Below are positions 8,351 to 17,194 of a DNA stretch of 64,000 nt, piece after piece. This DNA is from Clostridiaceae bacterium Marseille-Q4143 (lineage in GTDB: Bacteria; Bacillota; Clostridia; Lachnospirales; Lachnospiraceae): positions 186,001-250,000 of the forward strand of contig CP073693.1 in assembly GCA_018228645.1 (NCBI GenBank). The letters run 5' to 3'. Position 1 is the stretch's first letter, and every line of letters starts with the position of its first letter. Made by a program: the position numbers and the translations under genes. The notes beneath the pieces are model-generated. The model saw nothing but the letters and a program-made list of their open reading frames with translations, did not search any database and was not told where the DNA came from.

Positions 8351-8363
8351 ACAGTTCTCCTTC

Positions 8364-9518
8364 TTAACGACGAACGTATCGTCTGAGTACCGGGAGCAGT
8401 TCTCCCAGCTCTTTTATACAGTAATCGATCTCTTCTTCTGTGGTATCAAAACAGAAGCTGAATCTGAGCGTACTGCCCAGAAGTTCCTTGTCAATCTCCA
8501 TATTCTTCAGCGTCCGACTGACAGACGGCTTATTGGAAGAGCATGCAGAACCTGCAGATACGTAGATTCCTTTTTCCTCCAGCGCATGGAGCAGTACCTC
8601 GCTTCTCACATCCCTGAAACTGACACTGACAATCTGCGGTGCGCTGTCTCTTCCGGTATGTCCGTTGACTTTCGTACCTTCCAGGGCCGACACCTGGCTA
8701 ACAAACCGATCCTTCAGTGCATACAGACGGTCGATTTTTTCTTCCAGATTCTCATAACATTCCGCTGCTGCCTCTGCCATTCCGGCAATTCCCGGCACAT
8801 TTTCTGTACCGGAACGAAGTCCTTTCTGCTGACCGCCTCCAAATACGATGGAGTGAATCTTTACTTTACTATTGACATATAAAAATCCAGTTCCTTTCGG
8901 CCCGTGAATCTTGTGTCCGCTGACCGACAGAAGATCGATACCCTCTTTCTTCGGATAAATCCGGTATTTTCCATAAGCCTGAATCGCATCCACATGGAAA
9001 ATGGTATTGGGATTATGCTCTTTTACGATTCTGGCGATCTCATCCACCGGCTGCACCGCTCCTACCTCGTTATTCACATACATCACAGATACCAGAATCG
9101 TCTCCGGACACAGCGCCTCTTTCAGCGCTTCCAGAGATACCACTCCGTATTCATCCACTGGCAGATAAGTGACACGAAATCCCTGTTCCTCCAGATACTT
9201 CATAGTATTATCCACTGAAGCATGTTCAACAGACGTAGTGATCAGGTGATTTCCAGCTCTCCGGTTCGCCATGGCCGTTCCGATCAGGGCCAGGTTGTTG
9301 GATTCTGTTCCACCGGAAGTAAAGCAGATTTCTTTCTCATCCACCTTCAGATTTTTTGCAAAAAATGCACGCGCCTCTTTTACATAGTGTTCCGCTTCCA
9401 CACCTTTTGTATGAAGAGCTGAGGGATTTCCAAAATCTTCTCTCATGACCTTCATCACTATCTCTGCTGCCTTCGCAGAACATCTTGTGGTGGCTGAATT
9501 ATCCAGATATGCCTCCAT
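8364..9518 (-). CDS. Cysteine desulfurase (NifS/IscS family, ThiI partner)
   Basis: A 384-residue PLP enzyme. The lysine that binds PLP is in SVSGHKIHGPKGTGF (K203), the cofactor-stacking histidine is H99 (SVEHAS), and the sulfur-carrying cysteine is C326 in SAGSACSSNKPSVSRTL. It removes sulfur from cysteine as a protein persulfide. Because it is followed by thiI with a 13-nt gap and no iron-sulfur scaffold gene is present, supply to tRNA thiolation is the best inference, as in Bacillus nifZ-thiI. Confidence 0.92.
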   Translation of the reverse strand: MEAYLDNSATTRCSAKAAEIVMKVMREDFGNPSALHTKGVEAEHYVKEARAFFAKNLKVDEKEICFTSGGTESNNLALIGTAMANRRAGNHLITTSVEHASVDNTMKYLEEQGFRVTYLPVDEYGVVSLEALKEALCPETILVSVMYVNNEVGAVQPVDEIARIVKEHNPNTIFHVDAIQAYGKYRIYPKKEGIDLLSVSGHKIHGPKGTGFLYVNSKVKIHSIVFGGGQQKGLRSGTENVPGIAGMAEAAAECYENLEEKIDRLYALKDRFVSQVSALEGTKVNGHTGRDSAPQIVSVSFRDVRSEVLLHALEEKGIYVSAGSACSSNKPSVSRTLKNMEIDKELLGSTLRFSFCFDTTEEEIDYCIKELGELLPVLRRYVRR

Positions 9519-9524
9519 GTTTCC

Positions 9525-10295
9525 TTAAACCTCCAGTTGGAACATCAGTACGGACAGAATACAAAGTCCTGCCGTCTCCGTTCTCAAAATTCTTTTTCCT
9601 AATGTTATCGGATGAATGCCTGCCTCCATTGCAGCAGCCACCTCCGATTTTTCCAGTCCGCCTTCCGGGCCGATAAGAATTCCCACCGTCTGTCCTCTCT
9701 CAATCGTTGAGAGAAGCGCTCTGGTCTGATCCATTGCAGATACTCTTGTCTGTCTGTCCTCCAGAATTTCATCCGCACATTCATAGGGAATCAGACCTTT
9801 GTCGAACTGCTTCATGGCTTTCAGCGCCGATGCAAAATCCATCACTGGCTCCACCGTCGGGATCAGTGCCCTTCCGGACTGCTTTGCCGCACTCTCGGCA
9901 ATTGCCTGCCAGCGTTTTACCTTGTTATCCGCCTTCTTTGCATCCAGCTTCACCACACAGCGTCTGGAAGCAACTGGAACTACCGCAGATGCTCCAAGTT
10001 CTACCGCTTTCTGGACGATCAACTCCATCTTGTCTCCCTTCGGGAGGCACTGGAACAAGACCAGCCTGGACGGCAGTTCCACCGACACTTCCCGACGTTC
10101 CAAAATCTCCGCGCGAACAGAATCTTCTGTCAATTCTGATACATTGCAACTATATTCATGTCCAAATCCATCACTGATGGTGATCTCTTCACCCGGCTTC
10201 ATGCGAAGCACATTTTTCATATGGTTCACATCTCCGCCCAGAATTTCCACATAATTATCATGCACCTGTCCGGGTTCTACAAAAAAATGATACAT
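9525..10295 (-). CDS. rsmE: 16S rRNA m3U1498 methyltransferase RsmE
   Basis: A 256-residue SPOUT-class methyltransferase with the typical C-terminal knot motifs GILIGPEGGLEKSEV and LGKRILRTETAGLCIL. It methylates U1498 of 16S rRNA. It follows prmA by 13 nt, the conserved prmA-rsmE order in Firmicutes. Confidence 0.94.
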   Translation of the reverse strand: MYHFFVEPGQVHDNYVEILGGDVNHMKNVLRMKPGEEITISDGFGHEYSCNVSELTEDSVRAEILERREVSVELPSRLVLFQCLPKGDKMELIVQKAVELGASAVVPVASRRCVVKLDAKKADNKVKRWQAIAESAAKQSGRALIPTVEPVMDFASALKAMKQFDKGLIPYECADEILEDRQTRVSAMDQTRALLSTIERGQTVGILIGPEGGLEKSEVAAAMEAGIHPITLGKRILRTETAGLCILSVLMFQLEV

Positions 10296-10308
10296 AAATC
10301 CGTTTTCC

Positions 10309-11265
10309 TTAGTTCTTACGGGCAGTCACAGACACCCACTCGCCCTGATGGTTCACTTCCAGAACCTCAAGTCCTGCTTTTTTCACAGCCTCTACTACAG
10401 TTTCTTCCTTATCATCAATGATGCCGGATGTAATGTAAAGTGCGCCCGGTTTCATCTGTGCCAGAATCACCGGTGTCAGCGGCACCAGTACCTCAGCCAG
10501 AATATTGGCTACTACCATGTCATATTTTTCATAGCCGACTGCATCCTGCACTTCTTTATCATCAATAATATTTCCAAGCATCACCGTATACTTGTCCTCC
10601 GGAATGCCATTCACTTCCATATTTTCCTTCACCGCATTGATGGCACAAGGATCCAGATCCGTACCGCAGGCATATCTGGCACCCAGCTTCAGAGCCGCAA
10701 TAGAAAGAATACCACTTCCGGTTCCCACATCAAGAAGCACCGTATCCTCTGTTACATACTTTTTGATCTGACGGATGCAGAGCTGTGTGGTCTCATGCAT
10801 ACCCGTTCCGAATGCCGTACCCGGGTCAATCTGAATCAGAAGCTTCTCACGATCTTCCGGCTGCACTTCCTCCCATGACGGTTTGATCAGAATATCATCC
10901 ACATGGAACTGATGGAAATACTGTTTCCAGTTATTGATCCAGTCCTTATCCTCTGTCTGGGAAGCTTCAATGGTTGCCGCACCGATATTGATGCCCCAGC
11001 TTCTGATCTCCTCCAGACCTTCTTCTACTGCTTTGAGCATAGCAGCATTGTCAGCATCCGGCTCCAGATAAAAACTGATCTTTGCCACACCGTCATCTGC
11101 CGGACCTTCCGGGAGAATGTCCACAAACATCTGGGACTTGTCACTCTCACTTAAGGGAACCTTATCTTCAATCTCAATTCCCTCAATACCGGCTTCCATC
11201 ATCATGCTGCTGATCATATCTTCCGCTTCTGCGGTGGTTGTCAGTGTATATTTATTCCATTTCAT
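10309..11265 (-). CDS. prmA: Ribosomal protein L11 methyltransferase PrmA
   Basis: A 318-residue class I methyltransferase. The SAM motif is VLLDVGTGSGILSIAALKLG at about residues 175-195, and MVVANILAEVLVPL carries the NxL(A/L)-type post-motif typical of PrmA. It trimethylates ribosomal protein L11. ATG 11265 is preceded by AAAGGAGG. First gene of the prmA-rsmE-nifS-thiI run. Confidence 0.94.
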   Translation of the reverse strand: MKWNKYTLTTTAEAEDMISSMMMEAGIEGIEIEDKVPLSESDKSQMFVDILPEGPADDGVAKISFYLEPDADNAAMLKAVEEGLEEIRSWGINIGAATIEASQTEDKDWINNWKQYFHQFHVDDILIKPSWEEVQPEDREKLLIQIDPGTAFGTGMHETTQLCIRQIKKYVTEDTVLLDVGTGSGILSIAALKLGARYACGTDLDPCAINAVKENMEVNGIPEDKYTVMLGNIIDDKEVQDAVGYEKYDMVVANILAEVLVPLTPVILAQMKPGALYITSGIIDDKEETVVEAVKKAGLEVLEVNHQGEWVSVTARKN

Positions 11266-11339
11266 GGGGCATTCCTCCTTTTACCGATCCAATCCGATCT
11301 TTTATCTTATCATAAAACCCGTCGAAATTCAACTTGACT

Positions 11340-12002
11340 TTATCTGGCAAGAATATATTCCGTCATTTCTTCAATACTGTGGACAATTCCGCAGACACCG
11401 GCTGCTTCCAGCTCTCCCTCCGGGGCAAATCCCATAGAAGTTCCAAGGCACGGGATACCAAAGAGCGCCGCACCTTCCGCATCATATTTTCGGTCTCCGA
11501 TCATCAGTGCTTTGGTCTTCCACTCTTCTTCCGTAAGTCCAATTCTCCTTAACAGTTCCTCGATCACTTTCGGCTTTCCACACCGGCTCTCATCCAGGGA
11601 TCCCCCACAGATATAGTCGAAATCATCCGTGATTCCAAAGTTTCGGAAAGTGGTCTCAATATGGACTTCCGGCTTCGAAGACGCCGTACAGAGCACTCTT
11701 CCATCCTCTTTCAGTTTTTTCAGCATCTCTTTCACACCCGGAAACAGTGTATTTTCAAAAATACCTTTTTCAGAAAAATACTCCCGGAAATATGCCACAC
11801 CCTGTCTTGCCTCTTCCAGCGTCATCCCACAGTACTCCGGAAAAGCTTCCGTCAACGGCGGGCCGATAAATTTACTGAGTTCCTGCTGCTCCGGCACCGG
11901 ATACCCCATCTTTTCCAGCGCATAGACCACCGCTTTCGTGATGCCTTCTCTGGAATCCCACAGAGTCCCATCCAGATCAAATAGCAGATATTTATACTTC
12001 AT
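11340..12002 (-). CDS. HAD family hydrolase (phosphoglycolate phosphatase-like)
   Basis: A 220-residue HAD-IA hydrolase. Motif I is LLFDLDGTLWDSR (D9, D11), motif II is CTASSKPE and motif IV is KALMIGDRKYDAEGA. The helical cap lies between residues 15 and 85. It probably dephosphorylates a small phosphometabolite; the substrate cannot be told. It overlaps the end of the upstream LysR gene by 11 nt, so both are translated from one transcript, an unusual pairing that hints the regulator senses a related metabolite. Confidence 0.85.
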   Translation of the reverse strand: MKYKYLLFDLDGTLWDSREGITKAVVYALEKMGYPVPEQQELSKFIGPPLTEAFPEYCGMTLEEARQGVAYFREYFSEKGIFENTLFPGVKEMLKKLKEDGRVLCTASSKPEVHIETTFRNFGITDDFDYICGGSLDESRCGKPKVIEELLRRIGLTEEEWKTKALMIGDRKYDAEGAALFGIPCLGTSMGFAPEGELEAAGVCGIVHSIEEMTEYILAR

Positions 12003-12879
12003 GATTCAATTCCCCTTCAAACTGTTCCAGAATATACTCCCGCACTCTGCTGACTGCAGGAGCAAAGACATCACCTCTTGCATAGGCCAGTACAATGGTT
12101 CTCTCCTCCTTTACCTCCAGCGGATAGATATCTACCGGAAACGGCATCTTTCTCATGACCAGCTCCGGAACCAGGCAGACACCATAACCGCCCATGACCA
12201 GGGAAATAGCGGACATGTCGTCCACAATGTAGCTTCCGCCACCGCCCGGAAGGCCGTACTTCGTCATAACGTTATTCACATCCGCATCACAGCCTTCCCG
12301 CTGTGTGACGAAATGCTGTTTTTTCAGCTCTTCGATTGTAATATAACCCGGATGTTCCGTCTTAAAGTCTTTCGGCACCACACACACAATCCGATCTTTG
12401 TAGATCGGGTCATTGGCCAGTTCTCCCACGCTGGATGCAGACAGGAATCCCACGTCCACCACGCCGTCCTTCAGCCAGTGATAGACATCATCGTAAGTCC
12501 CCTGATAAATATCCAGCTGCACATTGGGGTATTCCTGTTCAAACCCTTTCAGGAGACTTGGCATCCACTCCACGCATGCGCTGTTGAACACGCCGACCCG
12601 TACGACTCCTTTCTGAAGTCCATTGAACTGAGCCACTGCCTGATGCAGATACTCATCGCTGTTCAGTACATTTTTTATGTAGGGAAACAGTTCCTTTCCA
12701 TAATTTGTAAGATATACGCCCTGCTTGCTGCGGATAAACAACGGAAATCCCAGCTCTGATTCCATTCCGGCCACTGCGTGACTGATTGCCGACGGTGTCA
12801 GCTGCAGCACCTGCGCAGCCTTCTGAAAGCTTTCCTGCTCCACCACCGCCATAAATACCTGGTAAGACAGTAATGTCAT
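11992..12879 (-). CDS. LysR family transcriptional regulator
   Basis: A 295-residue LysR protein. The winged helix-turn-helix spans about residues 3-60 (SFQKAAQVLQLTPSAISHAV), followed by a periplasmic-binding-like effector domain. The start at 12879 is chosen because AAGGAG lies about 10 nt upstream and because the family begins just before the helix-turn-helix; the open frame extends 12 codons more. A palindrome sits 23 nt upstream of the start. It overlaps the downstream HAD gene by 11 nt. The inducer is unknown. Confidence 0.88.
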   Translation of the reverse strand: MTLLSYQVFMAVVEQESFQKAAQVLQLTPSAISHAVAGMESELGFPLFIRSKQGVYLTNYGKELFPYIKNVLNSDEYLHQAVAQFNGLQKGVVRVGVFNSACVEWMPSLLKGFEQEYPNVQLDIYQGTYDDVYHWLKDGVVDVGFLSASSVGELANDPIYKDRIVCVVPKDFKTEHPGYITIEELKKQHFVTQREGCDADVNNVMTKYGLPGGGGSYIVDDMSAISLVMGGYGVCLVPELVMRKMPFPVDIYPLEVKEERTIVLAYARGDVFAPAVSRVREYILEQFEGELNHEV

Positions 12880-12901
12880 GATATATTCTTCTCCTTGAAT
12901 C

Positions 12902-12924
12902 ATTTTCATTCTCAAAATGAAAAT
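12902..12924 (-). promoter_or_regulatory. Palindrome upstream of the LysR gene, candidate autoregulatory site
   Basis: ATTTTCAT (12902-12909) and ATGAAAAT (12917-12924) form perfect 8-bp arms around a 7-nt centre, 23 nt before the LysR start codon. Position and symmetry fit a LysR operator; assignment is inference. Confidence 0.4.
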
Positions 12925-13015
12925 AATGAATTTTACTTATCTATAAAACTATAATAAAATAAAAGCATAAAGTCAACAGTGGATATATCCTTTTGTTGTA
13001 TAAATGTGTTTGCGA

Positions 13016-13050
13016 TGAAAAAAGGAAGGCAGTAATGCCTTCCTTTTTTC
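13016..13050 (-). terminator. Rho-independent terminator after the 13049-14178 gene pair
   Basis: GGAAGGC (13024-13030) pairs with GCCTTCC (13037-13043); A- and T-runs on both sides make it potentially bidirectional. It lies immediately after the TGA of the 96-codon gene. Confidence 0.88.
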
Positions 13051-13339
13051 ATTCCGGGAGACTGACCAGGCTTCGCCCTTCTCCCAGAATCCACTCATAA
13101 ATCTCATCCAGTCCTTCTTCCGAAAAAGGAAAGTCTCTCGTCACCTTCTGCTCATCCGGCGTATGCTTTAAGGCAAAAGGTTCCGGCCAGAGAATTACCC
13201 TCAGTACCAGCTTTTCCTCCTCGGCGCCTTCTTCCCTCGTATCCGTCTTCCCAATCCAGAACCGAAGTCCCCGGTCTGATCCGGTAAAGGCTTCTTTCTT
13301 ATAAAAAGGAAGATGAAACAGATCAATCCGGTCTATCAT
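13049..13339 (-). CDS. Hypothetical small protein (96 aa)
   Basis: A 96-residue protein that I do not recognise. It has no signal peptide or membrane segment, and contains aromatic and acidic patches such as DLFHLPFYKKEAF and LVLRVILWPEPFALKH. Its ATG overlaps the stop of the upstream membrane-anchored gene by 4 nt (ATGA), so the two are translationally coupled and may act together. A terminator follows at once. Confidence 0.6.
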   Translation of the reverse strand: MIDRIDLFHLPFYKKEAFTGSDRGLRFWIGKTDTREEGAEEEKLVLRVILWPEPFALKHTPDEQKVTRDFPFSEEGLDEIYEWILGEGRSLVSLPE

Positions 13340-14178
13340 AGCGCATTCTCCTTAAACGTCACCGTCACCCATCCGTCATCTGTGTTTACTCCCACTTCGG
13401 TTCCCACCGGTGTCAGAAATACCACACGTTTCTCATCATCAGAAAGAATTTTCAGCAGTTCTTCGTCAGACATATCATCCAGCCAGGTAATATTTCCATT
13501 TTGTTTGGAATTCTGTACCCGGAATCTGGTCACCAGCGTATCATCCACTTCCAGAAGAGTACTGTTTGGAATCTCTGTTCCGGTAGTCATATCCATGTTC
13601 AGCGCATCCAGTCCATAATAATCATTTTTCCCGGACACTTCATATTTGCAGACCAGGCTTAAGCGGTCTTCTTCCATGAGAGTAACATAGACCACCGTAC
13701 TTACCACAGCCCCGTCCTCCGTATAGCTGCCATCATACCGATGAATCATCTCCCTTACTTTCCCATTGATGGATTCCAGCAGTTCCTCATGATCTCCTGA
13801 AAAAGTCGGGTAATACAGCGAAAGATAGGCATTTTCATCCGAATTATCCGGATATGCTGTTTCCTGATGCCACTCCACCTGATAGCTTAATCCATCTGTT
13901 GTCGCATCTGTCAATTCCTCGTAATACTCATCATCCGCATCCGGTGTGTACAGATCGTAACCATAGTTGCTGCCATAATCATAGAAATCCTGCGGCAGTT
14001 CTGGCTGTGAGGATGATATAGAAGAAATATTTTTTACCGTGACAAATATAATGATCCCCGTGAAGGTAAGTGCCAGTACCGCCAGTACAATGCAGATGAT
14101 GAGCACTGCCTTTGCCCCCGCAGACATGCCTTTCTTCTTCGGCCCTGCTTCATATTCGTTTCTGCGTTCTTCTTCCAT
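13336..14178 (-). CDS. Membrane-anchored protein with DUF3298/DUF4163-like extracellular domain
   Basis: A 280-residue protein with a short charged cytoplasmic N-terminus, one membrane segment (about 22-48: AVLIICIVLAVLALTFTGII), and an extracytoplasmic domain. The outer part, with YLSLYYPTFSG, RLSLVCKYEVSG and TGTEIPNSTLLE, resembles the DUF3298 domain found in RsiV-type anti-sigma factors and other cell-envelope proteins. There is no anti-sigma helix in the short N-terminus, so I do not call it RsiV. It ends in a 4-nt overlap with the downstream 96-residue gene. Confidence 0.6.
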   Translation of the reverse strand: MEEERRNEYEAGPKKKGMSAGAKAVLIICIVLAVLALTFTGIIIFVTVKNISSISSSQPELPQDFYDYGSNYGYDLYTPDADDEYYEELTDATTDGLSYQVEWHQETAYPDNSDENAYLSLYYPTFSGDHEELLESINGKVREMIHRYDGSYTEDGAVVSTVVYVTLMEEDRLSLVCKYEVSGKNDYYGLDALNMDMTTGTEIPNSTLLEVDDTLVTRFRVQNSKQNGNITWLDDMSDEELLKILSDDEKRVVFLTPVGTEVGVNTDDGWVTVTFKENAL

Positions 14179-14192
14179 ACCGAAACCTCCTG

Positions 14193-15113
14193 TTATTCTT
14201 TATCGTCCTCCCATACATACGGAGTGAGCTGATAAACATAATAATTGAGCCAGTTTGTGTACAGTGTATTGGCATGGGCTCTCCACTGAAGGGCCGGACG
14301 CTGCGTGTCGTCATCATTCGGGAAATAATTCTTCGGTACCTGAATATCAAGACCCTTGTCCTTATCTCTCCTGTATTCTTTTCCCAGTGTTATCCGGTCA
14401 TATTCCGGATGTCCCATAACAAAAATTTTCTTTCCGTTCTCCGCCATGCACAGGAACACACCTGCCTCCTCGGATTCTGCCATGATCTTCAGATCTTCAC
14501 ATGCCTCGATGGCTTCTTTCGGAATTGTCGTATGCCGGGAGTGGGGTGCTACAAAATAATCATCAAAGCCTCTCACCAGCGGCTCCTTCCGATTCATGAC
14601 ACGGTGGGTGTAAAGTCCGAACAGTTTCTGCGGAAGCAGTACCTTCTCCAGACCATAATAATAATGAAGCGCTGCCTGCGCCCCCCAGCAGATATATAAG
14701 GTAGATGTCACATGAGACTCGCACCATGCAAAGATCTCTCGAAGCTCTGTCCAGTAATCCACTTCTTCGAATTTCATCTGTTCCACCGGTGCTCCAGTGA
14801 TGATCAGTCCGTCAAATCTTTTTTTCCGTATCTCATCAAATGTCTGATAAAATTTGTTCAGATGACTCTTATCTGTATTCTTGGATTCATGGGTTTTCAC
14901 CGTAATAAAAGTCACATCCACCTGCAGCGGCGTATTGGAAAAACTTCTTAGTAACTGAAGTTCCGTATCTTCTTTCAGCGGCATCAGATTCAGGATTCCC
15001 ACCTTCAGCGGACGAATCTCCTGGCTTAACGCTCTGGTCTCATCCATGACGAAGATATTTTCCTTCTCCAGTATTTCCTTTGCCGGTAAATCATTCTGTA
15101 TTCTGATTGGCAT
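14193..15113 (-). CDS. metA: Homoserine O-acetyltransferase (MetA family)
   Basis: A 306-residue MetA-family acyltransferase for the first committed step from homoserine toward methionine. The nucleophile C142 lies in [16 protein letters not shown], and the histidine/glutamate dyad in VMGHPEYD. Although the family is named for succinylation, residue 111 (in GAPVE) is Glu; in Bacillus cereus MetA a glutamate here directs acetyl-CoA use, while succinyl-CoA enzymes have Gly. I therefore call acetyltransferase. No S-box or T-box is visible in the short upstream region. Confidence 0.9.
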   Translation of the reverse strand: MPIRIQNDLPAKEILEKENIFVMDETRALSQEIRPLKVGILNLMPLKEDTELQLLRSFSNTPLQVDVTFITVKTHESKNTDKSHLNKFYQTFDEIRKKRFDGLIITGAPVEQMKFEEVDYWTELREIFAWCESHVTSTLYICWGAQAALHYYYGLEKVLLPQKLFGLYTHRVMNRKEPLVRGFDDYFVAPHSRHTTIPKEAIEACEDLKIMAESEEAGVFLCMAENGKKIFVMGHPEYDRITLGKEYRRDKDKGLDIQVPKNYFPNDDDTQRPALQWRAHANTLYTNWLNYYVYQLTPYVWEDDKE

Positions 15114-15175
15114 ATTCTAATTCCTCTTCTCTTTTGATTCTTCCATCATATCACACTTCGGCAGCCTGCGCGAGT

Positions 15176-15415
15176 TCATTCTTCAATCTCCACTGTCACA
15201 GTCCAGTAACTCTCACTGGCTTCGATGGATTTTACTGTACCGTCAAATCGATGCAGTTTTTTCTTCGTATTATTTGACATGGCAATAGCGTCCTTGATCG
15301 TATAGTAATACATAATGCCCGCCATGGTATTCGCGGTATCTTCTTTCAGTTCTACATGATCACCGGCCTGTATTAGCCCATCCCGCTCCATGCGAAATTC
15401 CATCTCTCTGGCCAT
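15176..15415 (-). CDS. Hypothetical protein overlapping vanY-like gene (79 aa)
   Basis: A 79-residue protein that I do not recognise. It is a small beta-rich sequence (AGDHVELKEDTANTMAGIMY, RFDGTVKSIEASESYWTVTV) without signal peptide. The ATG at 15415 follows GGGGGTGG by 7 nt. Its first 56 nt overlap the 3' end of the carboxypeptidase in another frame. Later in-frame ATGs exist at 15403 and 15391, which would still overlap. The overlap suggests coupled translation, or that the upstream gene has drifted past its usual end. Confidence 0.5.
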   Translation of the reverse strand: MAREMEFRMERDGLIQAGDHVELKEDTANTMAGIMYYYTIKDAIAMSNNTKKKLHRFDGTVKSIEASESYWTVTVEIEE

Positions 15416-16493
15416 CGTATGCCACCCCCAGAAATTCTTCCAGACATAAATTCTGGTCCTTCATCAGTTTTGCCGCCGGTTTCCCCACATACCGAAGATG
15501 CCACGGTTCAGAAATAATTCCCGTAATCTCTGACTTTTCTTTCGGATACCTTATAATGTATCCATATTCCCATGCATGTTCATCCACCCACTGATATTCT
15601 TTGGTATTGCGGATACCTTCATCCAGCTTCTTGTAGCTGGGTGTCACAAAATCCACGGTCAGTCCCAGCTGATGCTCGCTGGTGCCCGGCACTGCCACAA
15701 CTGTGCCGGCTTCCTTCACTGCTTTTTCATGGGAATAACCGCTGCTCTCCAGGCGTGCAATCTTATTTTTAAACAGATCCACCTGTTTTGCATAAGTACG
15801 GTAGGAAGATGTAACGTTGATATTTACTCCGTCTTTCTTTGCATCATTTACCATCTCTGTCAGTTTTTCTGCTGCCAGAGGTTCCAGCTGATGCCCGTTA
15901 CCAATGCTGACCAGATCAAGATCCAGTTCATCCCGCAGAATATAATCCTTATTTAAAAGACTTAAGTATCCGTTGATAATAGCATCTTTTGCATCGGGCT
16001 CCAGTGAATTTTCAATATCTTTTTTCAGCTGTGCAGAGACAACTGCCTTTTTCTCCTTTTTACTGCCGGTACTGTTTCCTGCACTGGTAGCGGGCTGCGG
16101 TTTCTGAGTACTCTCCGCTGCGCTTCCAGTATCCTGCTGCGGAGTAGTATTATTGTCCGCCGGAGTCTGTCCGGCAGCTGCCGCTGCCTGGGCCGCTGCT
16201 GCCGCCTGGGCTTCCGCTGCCGCCTGGGCTTCCGCTGCTGCCTGGGCTTCCGCTGCTGCCTGAGCCTCCGCTGCCGCCTGGGCTTCTGCTGCTGCTTGGG
16301 CTTCTGCTGCCGCCTGAGCCTCCGCTGCCGCCTGGGCTTCTGCTGCTGCCTGAGCCTCCGCTGCCGCCTGAGCCTCCGCTGCCGCCTGGGCGTCAGCCGC
16401 CGTTACATTTATTGTTCCCGTACCGAACATAAGCGCTGCCGTAATCAGCAGCGCCACTTTTCTTTTTTCCAATTTGTAATTCATATTCCTCAT
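15360..16493 (-). CDS. Secreted VanY-type D-alanyl-D-alanine carboxypeptidase with Ala/Gln/Glu repeat region
   Basis: A 377-residue exported protein. Residues 1-32 are a signal peptide (KVALLITAALMFGTG, likely cut near VTA-ADA). About residues 33-110 are a tandem AQAAAE repeat, then a Pro/Thr/Ser linker, then a VanY/M15 domain (about 185-355). Zinc and catalytic residues lie in SEHQLGLTVDF and EPWHLRYVG, and the substrate loop in SSYRTYAKQV. It trims the terminal D-Ala of peptidoglycan stem peptides. The repeat would form a long helical or coiled stalk. The last 19 codons lie over the start of the next gene. The start could be ATG 16484. Confidence 0.88.
   Translation of the reverse strand: MRNMNYKLEKRKVALLITAALMFGTGTINVTAADAQAAAEAQAAAEAQAAAEAQAAAEAQAAAEAQAAAEAQAAAEAQAAAEAQAAAEAQAAAEAQAAAAAQAAAAAGQTPADNNTTPQQDTGSAAESTQKPQPATSAGNSTGSKKEKKAVVSAQLKKDIENSLEPDAKDAIINGYLSLLNKDYILRDELDLDLVSIGNGHQLEPLAAEKLTEMVNDAKKDGVNINVTSSYRTYAKQVDLFKNKIARLESSGYSHEKAVKEAGTVVAVPGTSEHQLGLTVDFVTPSYKKLDEGIRNTKEYQWVDEHAWEYGYIIRYPKEKSEITGIISEPWHLRYVGKPAAKLMKDQNLCLEEFLGVAYDGQRDGISHGAGWANTGR
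16170..16393 (-). repeat. 18-bp tandem coding repeat in the vanY-like gene (AQAAAE units)
   Basis: About 12 near-identical 18-bp units coding Ala-Gln-Ala-Ala-Ala-Glu lie in tandem, differing only by silent changes, mainly GCT/GCC and GCG/GCA. The last two units lose Glu (AQAAAA). The unit is a multiple of three, so slippage changes length without breaking frame. Confidence 0.9.
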
Positions 16494-16528
16494 CTGTCCC
16501 TGTATCTATTTCTATCTTCTCTTTTCGC

Positions 16529-17194
16529 CTAGCAGCAGAACATGCCTCCTCTGCCTCCAAAGCAGCAGAGATTACACATCATATTTGCCAGACACAGTTT
16601 ACAGCAGAAATCATTTCCCATGACCTGCATGCCGCCATACGGTGTACTCATCTGGTCATACCATCCTCCGCCGCCCTGCAGCTGAGAAACCAGTGCCTGG
16701 TATTCCATTCTTCCCGGCTCCATGGCTGCCGCCTGTTTTGCATGCTCCAGCGCCACTACATTATTACCGAGACCATTATTGGCAATAGCACTCAGATAAT
16801 ACCACTGTGCATTCTTCTGCTCCATTCCGGAAAGTACGTTTAATGCCTCATTATAACGTCCTGCCCGGATATAATTCATGGCTGCATTCAAATGCATGGT
16901 ATATTCATCAGTACTTCCTGTCGTTCCACCGGAACCATATCCCGCTCCGCCATATCCATAGCCTCCATAGCCGTTGGTACTTCCGTAACCGGAATAGCCT
17001 TGCTCCTTTTCCTTCATGATCTGGTCATAAGCCGCCTGCACCTGTTTAAACTTTTCTTCCGCCTGTGCAGCATTCGGATTATTAATATTGGCATCCGGGT
17101 GATATCTTCTGCTTAAGTTCCGGTATGCTTTCTTTATCTCCTCGTCCGAAGCGCCCCTTTTAAGTCCGAGCACTTCATATGGATCTGTCATCAT
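16529..17194 (-). CDS. DnaJ-domain protein with Cys-rich C-terminus
   Basis: A 221-residue protein. The J domain is at about residues 3-68 ([21 protein letters not shown]) with a YHPDAN version of the HPD motif. A Gly/Tyr-rich linker ([16 protein letters not shown]) follows, then TPR-like helices ([16 protein letters not shown]) and a C-terminus rich in cysteines ([16 protein letters not shown] ... GMFCC). It lacks the DnaJ zinc-finger and client domains, so it is a specialised J protein that would bring DnaK to a particular site. Start ATG 17194 overlaps the upstream stop as ATGA. Confidence 0.85.
   Translation of the reverse strand: MMTDPYEVLGLKRGASDEEIKKAYRNLSRRYHPDANINNPNAAQAEEKFKQVQAAYDQIMKEKEQGYSGYGSTNGYGGYGYGGAGYGSGGTTGSTDEYTMHLNAAMNYIRAGRYNEALNVLSGMEQKNAQWYYLSAIANNGLGNNVVALEHAKQAAAMEPGRMEYQALVSQLQGGGGWYDQMSTPYGGMQVMGNDFCCKLCLANMMCNLCCFGGRGGMFCC

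Noticed and set aside
15114..15175. SAM riboswitch before metA
   Set aside because: Only about 60 nt without the S-box stems.
16170..16393. CRISPR-like periodic repeat
   Set aside because: 18-bp in-frame coding repeat with no spacers.
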